Shown: piece after piece, positions 9,097-20,156 of the stretch
Numbering within the stretch: the stretch's first letter is position 1
Layout: every line of letters begins with the position of its first letter
Assembly: GCF_902706095.1 (NCBI RefSeq)
Contig: NZ_CACSJP010000006.1
Coordinates: forward strand, 62,001 to 126,000
Origin: Rhizobium sp. 18065
GTDB taxonomy: Bacteria > Pseudomonadota > Alphaproteobacteria > Rhizobiales > Rhizobiaceae
Length of the DNA: 64,000 bases
Reading direction: 5' to 3'
Made by a program: the position numbers and the translations under genes
The notes under the pieces: model-generated
Seen by the model: only the letters and a program-made list of their open reading frames with translations
What the model was told of the DNA's origin: nothing
The model's database searches: none

Positions 9097-10986
9097 ATGC
9101 TCGTCATTTTGAGAAAAGCTTCCCAAACCCTGGTCGCCAAAGTGCTTATGTCGATGCTTGTCATCTCATTTGCCGTCTGGGGCGTTTCCGCCTCCCTGTT
9201 CAGCACCACGTCGAACTCCGTGGTTACCGTTGGCGATCAGACCGTATCGGCGAACGACTTCGCGTTTGCCTATCAACGGCAGGTCACCGATCTCAGCCGA
9301 CGCTTCGGCACGCAGCTGACCACGGAACAGGCACGCGCGCTCGGCATCGAAACACAGGTGTTCTCGCAGCTTGCAGCCGGGGCCGCACTTGACCAGCTCG
9401 CAACCGACATGAATCTCGGCCTGTCGCAGGATCGCCTGGCACAGCTGATCGCCGAAGATCCGGCCTTCAAGAACGCCGCCGGTAGTTTCGATCGCCAGCT
9501 GTTTGCCTCGCGTCTCGCCAATGCCGGCCTGCGCCAGGACGACTATATCGAGGAGCGGTCGAAGGTGGCGATCCGCAGCCAGATCGTCGATGCGACGGCG
9601 GACGGGTTCACGGCCCCCAAGGTTCTTGTCGATGCGCTGAAGGCCTATCGCTACGAAAATCGCGACGTCAATTATGTTCTCCTGACCAATGCCAATATCG
9701 ATCCGGTCAAGGCCCCGGACGATGCAACACTGGCCGCATGGTTCCAGACAGCCAAGGCCGGGTTTCGCGCGCCTGAATATCGCAGCTTCACCTATGTGAA
9801 ACTGGAACCGGCCGACATTGCCGACAAGGCGGCAATCTCGGATGAAGCAATCCGCGCCGACTATGAGAAGCGCAAGGCAAGCTATGAAATCGCCGGGACG
9901 CGCACGATCGAGCAACTCACGTTCGAGACACGCGAACTGGCTGACGCCGCCGCCGCCGAACTGGCGTCAGGCACGCCCTTCGACCAGCTTGTGTCCGATC
10001 AGGGCAAGACCGCAAGTGACGTGCTTTTGGGCGATTTCTCGCGCGAGAAGCTGCCTGATGTTACACTCGCCAATGCTGCCTTTGCCGTCGTCAAGGAAGG
10101 CGGCACGACGCCTGTTGTCGAAGGCGCACTCGGGCCGGTGATCCTGCGCGTCACCAATATCAAGGAAGGCCGCACACGGCCGCTGGAAGAGGTCAAGGAA
10201 GAAATCCGCGAGGCGCTGGCGGAATCCGCCGCGATCGCCGATATCACCACGGTCCACGATCAGTTCGAAGACCTGCGGGCCGGCGGCACGGCACTCAAGG
10301 AAGCCGCCGAGCAGCTGAAACTCAAGCCGATCACGGTTGACCTCATCGATCGTCGCGGTCTGGATGGCCGTGACACGGAAGTTGCGGGCATCCCGGAACG
10401 TGATGCGCTGCTCGCCGAAGTCTTCAAGACCGATATCGGTGTCGAGGCCCTGCCGGTCAATGTCGGCAATAGCGGCTACATCTGGTTCGATGTGACAGAC
10501 ATCAAGCCGGAACGCGATCGCGAACTGGCGGAAGTGCGTGAAAAGGCTGTAGCCGACTGGACAGCCGAGCAGCAGAAGATTGCGCTTGGCGCCAAGGCCG
10601 AAAGCCTGCGCAAGCGCGTCGCAGACGGTGGAAAGCTGGAAGATATCGCGACCGAACTCGGTGTTGCGGTTGAAAGCAAGGCCGGCCTGACGCGCCGGAG
10701 CGAAGACGCCGTTCTCGGTTCGGCGGCCATCGTTGCTGCTTTTGGCGGCCCGGTTGGCACGGTTGCAAGCGCTGCAGGCGCCGACCCGACAACGCAGATC
10801 CTGCTGGTGGTCACTGCCGTGCGCGATCAGCCGAGTGGCAGTGTGCTCAATAATGAGGACGAGCAGATCGTGTCCATGGCCAATGCGGCCGGCGACGACA
10901 TTCTCGACCAGATGGTGACCCAGCTGCAGACCGACTATGGCGTGACCTTCAATCAGGCACTGGCCCAGCAGGCCATGGTCCGCTAA
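9097..10986 (+). CDS. ppiD: Periplasmic peptidyl-prolyl isomerase/chaperone, PpiD-SurA type
   Basis: PpiD-like proteins are anchored in the inner membrane, face the periplasm and help newly exported outer-membrane proteins fold. The 629-residue product has a short cytoplasmic N-terminus, one signal-anchor helix (about residues 12-33), a SurA-N-like domain, and a parvulin-type region around 250-360 ([20 protein letters not shown]). It is first in a co-directional run with trpD, trpC, moaC and moeA, an order I recall as typical of rhizobia. The intergenic gap to trpD is 22 bp, so co-transcription is likely. The exact start is uncertain because the ribosome-binding site is weak. Confidence 0.9.
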   Translation: MLVILRKASQTLVAKVLMSMLVISFAVWGVSASLFSTTSNSVVTVGDQTVSANDFAFAYQRQVTDLSRRFGTQLTTEQARALGIETQVFSQLAAGAALDQLATDMNLGLSQDRLAQLIAEDPAFKNAAGSFDRQLFASRLANAGLRQDDYIEERSKVAIRSQIVDATADGFTAPKVLVDALKAYRYENRDVNYVLLTNANIDPVKAPDDATLAAWFQTAKAGFRAPEYRSFTYVKLEPADIADKAAISDEAIRADYEKRKASYEIAGTRTIEQLTFETRELADAAAAELASGTPFDQLVSDQGKTASDVLLGDFSREKLPDVTLANAAFAVVKEGGTTPVVEGALGPVILRVTNIKEGRTRPLEEVKEEIREALAESAAIADITTVHDQFEDLRAGGTALKEAAEQLKLKPITVDLIDRRGLDGRDTEVAGIPERDALLAEVFKTDIGVEALPVNVGNSGYIWFDVTDIKPERDRELAEVREKAVADWTAEQQKIALGAKAESLRKRVADGGKLEDIATELGVAVESKAGLTRRSEDAVLGSAAIVAAFGGPVGTVASAAGADPTTQILLVVTAVRDQPSGSVLNNEDEQIVSMANAAGDDILDQMVTQLQTDYGVTFNQALAQQAMVR

Positions 10987-11008
10987 CAGCAGCCCGGGGG
11001 GAACTAAA

Positions 11009-12031
11009 ATGTCCGGCTTGAAGCCCTTCATCGCGAAGATCGCCACCCGTCAGTCGCTGACGCGCCAGGAAGCGAGTGACGCCTTCGAAATCCTGATGTC
11101 CGGCGAAGCCAGCGCGGCCCAGATCGGCGGTTTCCTGATGGGGCTTCGCGTGCGTGGCGAAACCGTCGACGAAATCGCCGGCGCCATCTCGATCATGCGC
11201 CAGAAGATGGTCACCGTAGAAGCGCCGGCAGATGCGATCGACATTGTCGGGACCGGCGGCGACGGTACCAATACCTACAACATCTCGACGCTGGCCGCCC
11301 TGATCGTTGCCGGGGCTGGTGTTCCCGTTGCCAAGCACGGCAACAGGGCCTTGAGCTCGAAGTCGGGAACGGCCGACGCGCTTTCGCAATTGGGCGTCAA
11401 ACTGGATATCGATCCCGACATGATCGCCCGTTGTATCCGCGAAGCGGGCATCGGGTTCATGTTCGCGCAGTTGCACCATCCGGCCATGCGCCATGTCAGC
11501 CCGACGCGGGTGGAGCTTGGAACGCGGACGATTTTCAACATTATCGGCCCGCTGTCCAGCCCGGCCAATGTCAAGCGTCAGCTGTTCGGCGTCTATTCGC
11601 CGGAATGGCTGATCCCAGGTGCGGAAGCGCTGCGCGATCTCGGACTGACGAGCGCCTGGGTCGTGCATGGCAGTGGCCTCGACGAAATCACCACCACCGG
11701 GCCGTCGCAGGTCGCGGCGCTGAAAGATGGCGAAATCACCACGTTCGAACTGACGCCGGCAGACTTCGGTGTGCCGACTGTCGGACTGGACGCCATTCGC
11801 GGCGGTGACGGTATCGTCAATGCAGCAGCGCTGCTCGATGTACTGAACGGGGCCAAGACCGCCTATCGCGACGTGGCTTTGTGCAATGCGGCGGCCTCGC
11901 TGATCGTTGCCGGCAAGGCTGCCGATATCACCGAAGGCATGCATCTCGCCAGCCAGTCGCTCGACACCGGCAGTGCTCGCTCTGCTCTCGAAAAGCTGAT
12001 CGCCATTTCCAATTCTGCCGTGTCGAGCTAA
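11009..12031 (+). CDS. trpD: Anthranilate phosphoribosyltransferase
   Basis: TrpD transfers the phosphoribosyl group of PRPP to anthranilate, the second step of tryptophan synthesis. The 340-residue protein shows the glycine-rich PRPP loop [14 protein letters not shown] (about residues 80-93), the [15 protein letters not shown] motif, and the conserved [12 protein letters not shown] segment. A strong purine-rich site (GGGGGGA, 10995-11001) precedes the ATG. The gene is separate from the glutamine amidotransferase component. trpC follows after 9 bp, consistent with one operon. Confidence 0.97.
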   Translation: MSGLKPFIAKIATRQSLTRQEASDAFEILMSGEASAAQIGGFLMGLRVRGETVDEIAGAISIMRQKMVTVEAPADAIDIVGTGGDGTNTYNISTLAALIVAGAGVPVAKHGNRALSSKSGTADALSQLGVKLDIDPDMIARCIREAGIGFMFAQLHHPAMRHVSPTRVELGTRTIFNIIGPLSSPANVKRQLFGVYSPEWLIPGAEALRDLGLTSAWVVHGSGLDEITTTGPSQVAALKDGEITTFELTPADFGVPTVGLDAIRGGDGIVNAAALLDVLNGAKTAYRDVALCNAAASLIVAGKAADITEGMHLASQSLDTGSARSALEKLIAISNSAVSS

Positions 12032-12040
12032 GCTTCAGTC

Positions 12041-12856
12041 ATGACCGACATTCTCAAACGCATCGAAATCTACAAGCGCGAAGAAATAGCAGCGGCCAAG
12101 GCCGCTCGCCCGATCGAAACTCTCAGGGCGACGATCGAGACACAGAGCGCGCCACGCGGCTTTTACAAGGCGCTGGTCAGGGCACAGGCCGAGGGGCGTT
12201 TTGGCCTGATTGCCGAAATCAAGAAGGCGAGCCCGTCAAAGGGCCTGATCCGTCCCGATTTCGATCCGCCGTCGCTGGCGGCGGCTTACGAGGCGGGCGG
12301 CGCTGCCTGCCTCTCCGTGCTGACCGACACGCCGAGCTTCCAGGGCGCACCGGAGTTTCTTGGGGCTGCCCGCGATGCCTGCGCGTTGCCGGCGCTGCGC
12401 AAGGATTTCATGTTCGAGACCTATCAGATCGTCGAGGCTCGCGCCTGGGGTGCCGACTGCATCCTGCTGATTATGGCTTCGCTGTCCGACGATCGGGCGG
12501 CCGAGCTTGAAGGCGAAGCACTGGCGCTCGGTATGGATGTGCTCGTCGAAGTGCACGATGCCGAGGAGATGGAACGGGCCCTGAAGCTCACCTCTCCGTT
12601 GATCGGCATCAACAACCGAAACCTTCGCACCTTCGACGTCAGCCTCACGGTCAGCGAAGAACTCGCGCCCATGGTGCCGGCCGACAGGCTGCTGGTCGGC
12701 GAGAGCGGTATATTCACCCATGCCGACTGCCAGCGAATGCAGGCGGTCGGTATCACCACCTTCCTGGTCGGCGAAAGCCTGATGCGCCAGGACGACGTGG
12801 CGGCAGCCACCCGTGCCCTGCTGACCGGCGCGTCCGGCGCGCTGGCCGCCGAATGA
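12041..12856 (+). CDS. trpC: Indole-3-glycerol phosphate synthase
   Basis: TrpC closes the indole ring from CdRP, the fourth step of tryptophan synthesis. The 271-residue TIM-barrel protein has [11 protein letters not shown] near residue 60 (catalytic Lys), LRKDFM with the second conserved Lys, [11 protein letters not shown], and the phosphate-binding VGESGI. It is a stand-alone protein, not fused to TrpF. Its stop overlaps the moaC start by 4 bp (ATGA), so translational coupling between tryptophan and molybdenum cofactor genes is likely. Confidence 0.97.
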   Translation: MTDILKRIEIYKREEIAAAKAARPIETLRATIETQSAPRGFYKALVRAQAEGRFGLIAEIKKASPSKGLIRPDFDPPSLAAAYEAGGAACLSVLTDTPSFQGAPEFLGAARDACALPALRKDFMFETYQIVEARAWGADCILLIMASLSDDRAAELEGEALALGMDVLVEVHDAEEMERALKLTSPLIGINNRNLRTFDVSLTVSEELAPMVPADRLLVGESGIFTHADCQRMQAVGITTFLVGESLMRQDDVAAATRALLTGASGALAAE

Positions 12857-13350
12857 GCAGCGACCGAACCGGCCTCACCCATATCGGCGCGTCCGGCGAA
12901 GCGCATATGGTCGATGTCGGCGACAAGGCCGAGACGGTTCGCGTGGCGATGGCCGAAGGCCAGGTACGCATGGCAGCCGAGACGCTGCAGATCATCCGTG
13001 ACGGCAATGCCAAGAAAGGCGACGTGATCGCCACGGCGCGCATTGCCGGAATCATGGCGGCGAAGCAGACCTCGAACCTCATCCCGCTGTGCCATCCGTT
13101 GATGCTGTCGAAGATCACAATCGACATCAGCGAACTGCCGGAACTGCCGGGCCTCAGGGTCGTCGCAACCGTGAAGCTGACCGGCAAGACCGGGGTCGAG
13201 ATGGAAGCGCTCACGGCGGTTTCCATCGCCTGCCTGACGATCTACGACATGGCAAAGGCTGTCGACAAGACAATGGAGATCGGCAACATTCGCGTGCTGG
13301 AAAAGACTGGCGGCAAGTCAGGCCCTTTCCGCCACCCGGAGGCCGAATAG
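12853..13350 (+). CDS. moaC: Cyclic pyranopterin monophosphate synthase (molybdenum cofactor step 1b)
   Basis: MoaC converts the MoaA product to cyclic pyranopterin monophosphate. The 165-residue protein is full length for the family. It shows the [12 protein letters not shown] motif, [19 protein letters not shown], and the C-terminal KTGGKSG that contributes the active site. It overlaps trpC by 4 bp and ends directly before the moeA ATG (TAG-ATG), so the last three genes of the run are tightly packed. Confidence 0.97.
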   Translation: MSSDRTGLTHIGASGEAHMVDVGDKAETVRVAMAEGQVRMAAETLQIIRDGNAKKGDVIATARIAGIMAAKQTSNLIPLCHPLMLSKITIDISELPELPGLRVVATVKLTGKTGVEMEALTAVSIACLTIYDMAKAVDKTMEIGNIRVLEKTGGKSGPFRHPEAE

Positions 13351-14574
13351 ATGTCGCTTCTACCGGTCGAGGAGGCACAGGCTCGACTGCTGTCGACGGC
13401 AAGACCGATCGTCGATGTTGAGCACCTCTCTCTGCATGACTGTGACGGTCGGGTGCTCGCCGACGATCTGGAAGCGCGGCTGACGCAACCTCCCTTCGAC
13501 GCCTCGGCCATGGATGGCTATGCGCTCAAGGCTGTAAATGCGGCAGAGCCCGGCGCTGTTTTGCGCGTTGTCGGCGAATCGGCCGCCGGCCATGGCTTTG
13601 CCGGCCTGGTAGGCGAAGGCGAAGCGGTTCGGATCTTCACCGGCGCGCCCGTGCCCGCGGGCGCAGATGCCGTACTCCTGCAGGAAGACGCCGAAAAGCT
13701 GGATGGCGACCTGATCCGGACTACGTTTCCGGTAACCCTCGGACGCCATATCCGGCCGCGCGGCCAGGACTTCAGGCAAGGTGACGTTGCGCTGAACGCA
13801 GGAACCGTCGTCGATTTCACCCGGATTACCCTGGCTGCTGCGATGAACCACGCGTCACTGCCTGTCTACCGACGGCCGCGCGTGGCGATCATTGCAACGG
13901 GAGACGAACTCGTTTCTCCGGGCGGCCAACCCGGCCCAAGCCAGATCATCGGCTCGAACACATTCGGCATTGCCGCACTTGCCCGGGCAATCGGCGCCGA
14001 CGTCATAGATCTTGGCATCGTCACGGATGATCGCGCCAAAATCACCCATGCGATTGCGCAGGCACAGATGGCCAGGGCCGATGTCGTGGTCACGCTGGGT
14101 GGTGCGTCGGTCGGCGATCACGATCTCGTCCAGTCTACCTTTCTGGCGGCCGGCATGAGGCTCGATTTCTGGAAGATCGCAATGCGGCCGGGCAAACCGC
14201 TGATGGTCGGCAGTTTAGGTTCGACCCATGTGCTCGGCCTTCCCGGCAATCCGGTGTCGAGCATGGTCTGCGGTCTGCTGTTCCTCGAACCGCTCCTGGC
14301 CAGGCTCGGTCATCAACCATATCCCGATCGCATGACGACCGCCCGTCTTGCCGCGCCGCTTGCAGCAAACGACCGGAGACAGGACTACCTTCGGGCGCGG
14401 CTTTCCCGCAATCCTGCCGGGGAATTGCGGGTGGAGAGCTTCGGCAAGCAGGATTCGTCGATGATGAATATCTTCGCGCAATCCGACTGCCTGATCGTAC
14501 GGCCACCGTATGCACCGGCACTGGATGCAGGCGAGTTCTGCCCGATCCTGATGCTTCGGCCATTTATCGGCTAG
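13351..14574 (+). CDS. moeA: Molybdopterin molybdenumtransferase
   Basis: MoeA inserts molybdate into the adenylylated pterin to make active molybdenum cofactor. The 407-residue protein has the N-terminal FDASAMDGYAL motif, the central MoCF_biosynth domain with IATGDELV and GGASVGDHD, and a C-terminal beta-barrel domain (about 330-405). Its ATG abuts the moaC stop. In the rhizobia I recall, lexA follows moeA; here a convergent methyltransferase gene does, with only 6 bp between the stops. Confidence 0.96.
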   Translation: MSLLPVEEAQARLLSTARPIVDVEHLSLHDCDGRVLADDLEARLTQPPFDASAMDGYALKAVNAAEPGAVLRVVGESAAGHGFAGLVGEGEAVRIFTGAPVPAGADAVLLQEDAEKLDGDLIRTTFPVTLGRHIRPRGQDFRQGDVALNAGTVVDFTRITLAAAMNHASLPVYRRPRVAIIATGDELVSPGGQPGPSQIIGSNTFGIAALARAIGADVIDLGIVTDDRAKITHAIAQAQMARADVVVTLGGASVGDHDLVQSTFLAAGMRLDFWKIAMRPGKPLMVGSLGSTHVLGLPGNPVSSMVCGLLFLEPLLARLGHQPYPDRMTTARLAAPLAANDRRQDYLRARLSRNPAGELRVESFGKQDSSMMNIFAQSDCLIVRPPYAPALDAGEFCPILMLRPFIG

Positions 14575-14580
14575 TTCTGC

Positions 14581-15186
14581 TCACGGTTTGACAGCCGTCA
14601 CATGGAGCCATGTGGTGCTTTCACCATCATAGCCGCTACCGGGGTTCGTCTTTATGTGAAGGCTGTTCCACGACGAGTTGCGATAGATGTCCTCAAGCTG
14701 CGGCGCAGACGGATTGTTGTAGTAGCGACCGAAACGGTCCCTGCCCTCAGCCTGACCTGATTTGTAGCTGGCATAAAATCGACCCTCCGGTTTCAGGGCG
14801 GTGTTGATGCGTGCAATCACATCGGCGAGGTCCTGCAGCGGGACATGCAACAGGCAGGCGCTTGCCCATATCGCGTCAAACTCGGAAACTGCCGACAGGT
14901 CGCCGGCTGCCAAGACGGACACCGTGCGCGCAAGGCGGCTCGTTGCGCTTGCTGCCAGTTCAGGGGACGCATCCGTTGGGGTCACGTCAAAGCCGCGGGC
15001 AATCATGGCGGCGCTGTCGCTGCCAGCACCACATCCGAGTTCAAGGATTCGCGCATTCGCGCTGAGGTCTGACAAAAAGAGATCAAGGTGGCGGCTTGGC
15101 TCCGTGCAGGACCAATGAACGTAGGTTGTCGCTTCGCGAGCATAAAACTCCAGCGTCTGGCGATCCTCAGACACGTGTTGAACCAT
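14581..15186 (-). CDS. Class I SAM-dependent methyltransferase
   Basis: The protein (about 200 residues) shows a class I Rossmann methyltransferase core: motif I ILELGCGAGSDS, an acidic residue in VTPTDASPE, the motif IV region FDAIWASACLLHVP, and FYASYKSGQ after it. The substrate is not evident. The frame is open further upstream, but those residues are low-complexity Arg/Ser and overlap the preceding gene. I therefore place the start near MVQHVSEDRQ (15186), which overlaps the upstream gene end by about 20 bp; ATGs at 15201 and 15207 or a downstream GTG are possible. Co-transcription with the upstream small gene is likely. Confidence 0.82.
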   Translation of the reverse strand: MVQHVSEDRQTLEFYAREATTYVHWSCTEPSRHLDLFLSDLSANARILELGCGAGSDSAAMIARGFDVTPTDASPELAASATSRLARTVSVLAAGDLSAVSEFDAIWASACLLHVPLQDLADVIARINTALKPEGRFYASYKSGQAEGRDRFGRYYNNPSAPQLEDIYRNSSWNSLHIKTNPGSGYDGESTTWLHVTAVKP

Positions 15187-15604
15187 CCTCAGCGCCAGCA
15201 TTCTCATCGAAGCCCAACTGGCGTTTGATCGACTGCTCGATCTCCGCCTCGATCGCCTTGCGCTCCTCTTCCGGGAGTGCAGCAAGATCCTCCTCCGTCA
15301 TGCCGTGACTTTCAAGATAGTCGTCCCGGATTCTTTCGGCCGCAGTCTTGTCCGAAAGTTCTCGGAACTGGTTCGCAAGATCGTCTTTGCCCGCAGCCGC
15401 TGTTTCGGCATCTTTCGAATAATAGATATCGGTCTGGAGCAGCCAGAGGTTGCTGGTCAGGCTTTTTGCCGAGGTATCCGACTCAACCCCGACCGAAGAC
15501 GTAGTCGCCGATGAGGTCGATGCGGGAAGTGCCGCATCAGCGGAACTCTTCTTCGGCTGGACGGCGTAAGCGTTGGAATAGATAGAATTTTCACCGATTC
15601 GCAT
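15167..15604 (-). CDS. Conserved-looking small protein of unknown function
   Basis: I do not recognise a named family. The ATG at 15604 has a clear AAGGAGAT site upstream, which fixes the start and gives 145 residues. The N-terminal half is Ser/Thr/Ala-rich and probably disordered. The C-terminal half is acidic and helical, with LTSNLWLLQTDIYYSKD and then GMTEEDLAALPEEERKAIE, which ends in a predicted amphipathic helix. There is no signal peptide or membrane segment. It overlaps the start of the methyltransferase gene, suggesting translational coupling, and stands directly downstream of the pyrG terminator. Confidence 0.75.
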   Translation of the reverse strand: MRIGENSIYSNAYAVQPKKSSADAALPASTSSATTSSVGVESDTSAKSLTSNLWLLQTDIYYSKDAETAAAGKDDLANQFRELSDKTAAERIRDDYLESHGMTEEDLAALPEEERKAIEAEIEQSIKRQLGFDENAGAEDGSTRV

Positions 15605-15670
15605 GGCAATCTCCTTGAATATCCGCGGAGATTGCGTCGGATAACTTGCGCGGAGCTTGGACCGGGCAAC

Positions 15671-15696
15671 AAAAAACCCGGCACAAAGGCCGGGTT
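15671..15696 (-). terminator. Rho-independent terminator of pyrG
   Basis: On the reverse strand an 8-bp stem (AACCCGGC/GCCGGGTT) with a 6-nt loop runs into a T-tract of six, 24 bp after the pyrG stop. Confidence 0.9.
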
Positions 15697-15719
15697 TGTC
15701 GAATTGCGGTGACCTCGTC

Positions 15720-17390
<1,671 letters not shown>

Positions 17391-17438
17391 TTAATGACTC
17401 TGTCCCACATATTTTTATGGGATCGGCGGAATTCAGAC

Positions 17439-17471
17439 AAAATAAAACCGGCGGACCCGAGAGTCCGCCGG
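17439..17471 (-). terminator. Rho-independent terminator of secG
   Basis: On the reverse strand a 9-bp perfect stem (CCGGCGGAC/GTCCGCCGG) with a 6-nt loop is followed by TTTTATTTT, 20 bp beyond the secG stop codon. Confidence 0.9.
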
Positions 17472-17491
17472 AGCGATTGGATGCGTTCCGA

Positions 17492-17878
17492 TCAGTTATT
17501 CGGAACAGCGTTGGGGTCTACCGGCGCCGGAGCAGCCGGAGTGGTTGCCGGTGCCTGGGTTGCAGGTGCTGCACCCGGAAGCTGGTCAAGAACGCTGCCG
17601 CCGCCCTGCGTCGTGCCGTTGCCCGTCGGGATCCGGTCGAGGATATCGGTCGGCTTTGCCTCGTAGCGGGCAAGAATGCCAAGCGCCAGGGAAATGACGA
17701 AGAACAGGGTCGCCAGGATTGCGGTGGTGCGGGTCAGCGCATTGGCCGTGCCGCGAGCGGACATGAAGCCCGAGCCGCCGCCGATGCCGAGACCTCCGCC
17801 TTCAGAACGCTGAATCAAGACGACGCCGATCAATGCGACGACGACCATGAGGTAGATAACAAGCAATACGGTCTGCAT
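17492..17878 (-). CDS. secG: SecG subunit of the Sec protein translocase
   Basis: SecG assists the SecYE channel during preprotein export. The 128-residue product has two hydrophobic helices (about 3-22 and 52-72) around the family loop IQRSEGGGLGIGGGSG. A proline/alanine/threonine-rich C-terminal tail (about 90-128) extends it beyond the E. coli length, as is common in rhizobia. tpiA lies upstream on the same strand with a 104-bp gap. Confidence 0.95.
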   Translation of the reverse strand: MQTVLLVIYLMVVVALIGVVLIQRSEGGGLGIGGGSGFMSARGTANALTRTTAILATLFFVISLALGILARYEAKPTDILDRIPTGNGTTQGGGSVLDQLPGAAPATQAPATTPAAPAPVDPNAVPNN

Positions 17879-17982
17879 GGAATGTCCATCCTGCCCGAAA
17901 AGGCAAAATCAATAAGGTTGGCGGGTCTTTACATGAGAGATGCTGGCAAAGAAAGCCCCTTGCCCGCTTTTCCGGCCCGCTT

Positions 17983-18753
17983 TCAGGCGGTCAGCTCTTC
18001 ATAGACCCGGTATATGGCGAGGAAGTCGCTTGCCTTCAAGCTCGCGCCGCCAATCAGCGCACCATCGACATTGGCGACGCCCATCAGTTCCTTGGCGTTC
18101 GACGGCTTAACCGAACCGCCGTAGAGCAAGCGCATGATCTTTCCTTCGGCGCCAAAGCGCTTGACCAGTTCGGCACGCAAGAAGGCGTGTGCTTCGGCAA
18201 CGTCCGCCGTCGTCGGCGTCACGCCGGTGCCGATCGCCCAAACAGGCTCGTAAGCAATAACGGTGCGATCCGCCTTTGCGCCTTCAGGAACCGAGGCTGC
18301 CAGCTGGCGCTTGAGAATGTCGAGCGTCTGGCCGGCCTTGCGCTCATTGGCGGTTTCACCGATGCAGATGACTGCGGTCAGGTCTGCTGCATAGGCAGCT
18401 TCCGCCTTGGCGCGCACGAGATGATCTGTCTCGGCATGATCGGTGCGGCGCTCGGAGTGACCGACGATCACATGGGTACCGAAACAATCGGCAATCATCT
18501 CTGCTGCAATGTCGCCTGTGTGGGCGCCAGAGGCATTCTGATGGCAATCCTGGGCGCCGATCTGCAGGGCACTGTCGGTGCACAGCGCGGTTGCCACATA
18601 GAGCAGTGTGGCCGGAGGGCAAATGAGCGTCTCGACCTTTTGCGACAGCGGGCCTTGTACACCTTCTGCAATCGCCTTGATCTGGTCGAGCGAATCCCTC
18701 GTCCCGTTCATTTTCCAATTGCCTGCGACCAGCGGCCGAACATCTGGCGTCAT
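17983..18753 (-). CDS. tpiA: Triosephosphate isomerase
   Basis: TpiA interconverts dihydroxyacetone phosphate and glyceraldehyde 3-phosphate. The 256-residue TIM barrel has the substrate Lys in AGNWKMNG, the electrophilic His in IVGHSERR, and the catalytic Glu in [12 protein letters not shown] chose the ATG at 18753 because a reverse-strand AGAGGTGGG lies 7-8 bp upstream; the GTG at 18765 would lie inside that site. The gene precedes secG. In several rhizobia, as I recall, tpiA faces ppiD, but here the upstream neighbour is an alpha/beta hydrolase gene. Confidence 0.97.
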   Translation of the reverse strand: MTPDVRPLVAGNWKMNGTRDSLDQIKAIAEGVQGPLSQKVETLICPPATLLYVATALCTDSALQIGAQDCHQNASGAHTGDIAAEMIADCFGTHVIVGHSERRTDHAETDHLVRAKAEAAYAADLTAVICIGETANERKAGQTLDILKRQLAASVPEGAKADRTVIAYEPVWAIGTGVTPTTADVAEAHAFLRAELVKRFGAEGKIMRLLYGGSVKPSNAKELMGVANVDGALIGGASLKASDFLAIYRVYEELTA

Positions 18754-19055
18754 ATCTTTACCCACCTCTATTCATTCAAGCGGAACTAGCAAATTGCAGC
18801 TTCAAAAGAAAGATTGGCCTTCGCTTTTGGCCCGATTTTCGGGCTGTATGGTGAAAATGTGAACCAGAAATGCAAGAATTCACGGCAGACGGCAAAACAT
18901 TAGAGAATTCAACTTTAGATCTTGCGCAAGACCAAGTCTTTGCGGCCCGTTATTCCGCCCTTTCGCGCGGCAAGATCCGCGCAAACAGGCCTGCTAAACG
19001 CCGATGCCGGGCCGGGTGAACAATGTCAGTGGACCGCCGGAGTGCGGTTACGCGC
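18754..19055. other. Intergenic region upstream of tpiA
   Basis: The roughly 300-bp gap between tpiA and the 3' end of the hydrolase gene contains no convincing gene. It holds a 12-bp perfect palindrome, TCTTGCGCAAGA, at 18920-18931, about 170 bp upstream of the tpiA start, which could be a protein-binding site or chance. Confidence 0.4.
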
Positions 19056-19937
19056 CTAACCTATCAGCCAGGACAGGATTGCGCGCCAGTCGCTCATGCG
19101 CACCGGCGTACCATGCGCGCCGGTCTCGAACAGGGTGAACCGCGTCGGGTAGCCGGATTTATGCAAACGGTCGTACAGTGCGACCTGATCGGCTGCTGCA
19201 TAGACACTGTCGCGGCTTCCATGGGTGAACCAGATCGGCAATTTGCGCTTGGCCGCAGAGCTCTTGCCGAAATCGGGATCGGCCGCGCCGCCGAGGATCG
19301 CCATTCCGGACAGTTGCTCCACAGCCTTCGCATCGCGCGCGATGCCCCAGCAAATGAAGCTTCCCATCGAGGCACAGGCGAGCACGACCGGACGGCCACC
19401 GGAGGATACAGAGGCGTGGTCGATCAATGCTGCCACCGCAGACACACCGTTTTCGTCGAAACTGCGGATCGATGGCGCATAGTAAGTGCCGCCATTGGCA
19501 GCAGTGAGGTTCTTCAGCCGGTTGAAATTGCCGCCGAAGGTGATGTCGTTGTTGCCAAGCCGACGGTCACCGCCCCGCCCGTGGATGAAAATCACGGTAA
19601 AGCCCTGTCCGGTATCCTTGCCGATACGGGCAACATCCAGAGGGCCGCTCGGCAATTCAAGTGTCTGATTTTCCTGTACCCGTCGGACGGCCAGTGAAAC
19701 GTATCTGTCCCTGACCCTGCGCTCGGGAATGCTGTCGCGACCGTTGATGTCGCGTAGCTCTTGATAGTCAACAATGGTAAAATCGCCGCCATCGCGGCTT
19801 TCCAGCACCGTCTGGTTGGAAAACAGGTCGTCCTTGAACGGTTTCAGCGGTTCCGCGGCGAATGCCGATGACAACAGAAACGGAAAGAGAACGCACGAAA
19901 TCGCCGCAGTGCGGAAATGAGCTGTGGACATCTGCAT
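19056..19937 (-). CDS. Exported alpha/beta-hydrolase-like protein
   Basis: The predicted protein has a signal peptide (FRTAAISCVLFPFLLSSAFA) and an alpha/beta-hydrolase layout: an oxyanion strand FIHGRGG, a nucleophile elbow CASMGSF that replaces the canonical GxSxG first Gly by Cys-Ala, and a C-terminal His in FETGAHGTPV. An Asp in WFTHGSRDSVY could complete the triad. The substrate is unknown; esterase or dienelactone-hydrolase-like activity is possible. I start it at 19937 (about 293 residues), since upstream residues overlap the parE control region and the signal peptide begins here; 19931 is equally possible. Confidence 0.75.
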   Translation of the reverse strand: MQMSTAHFRTAAISCVLFPFLLSSAFAAEPLKPFKDDLFSNQTVLESRDGGDFTIVDYQELRDINGRDSIPERRVRDRYVSLAVRRVQENQTLELPSGPLDVARIGKDTGQGFTVIFIHGRGGDRRLGNNDITFGGNFNRLKNLTAANGGTYYAPSIRSFDENGVSAVAALIDHASVSSGGRPVVLACASMGSFICWGIARDAKAVEQLSGMAILGGAADPDFGKSSAAKRKLPIWFTHGSRDSVYAAADQVALYDRLHKSGYPTRFTLFETGAHGTPVRMSDWRAILSWLIG

Positions 19938-20156
19938 CGAAGAGGAGCTTCCCTTTGGCTCGCGCCTTGCCATCGACAAGTCAGGCACGCAAAGCTTGAC
20001 CGATTTCACCACGTACCGGCTGCCAAGCCCTTCGCGTATGCCCCGCTTTTCTGGCACATTCCCGGTGATTCGCAAGAGCGATCGGGCCAGCAGATGCGGC
20101 AGTTCGAAGCGAGCAGGTTGATCCGGCACAGCAAAGACAAAGTATCGAACGACGCC

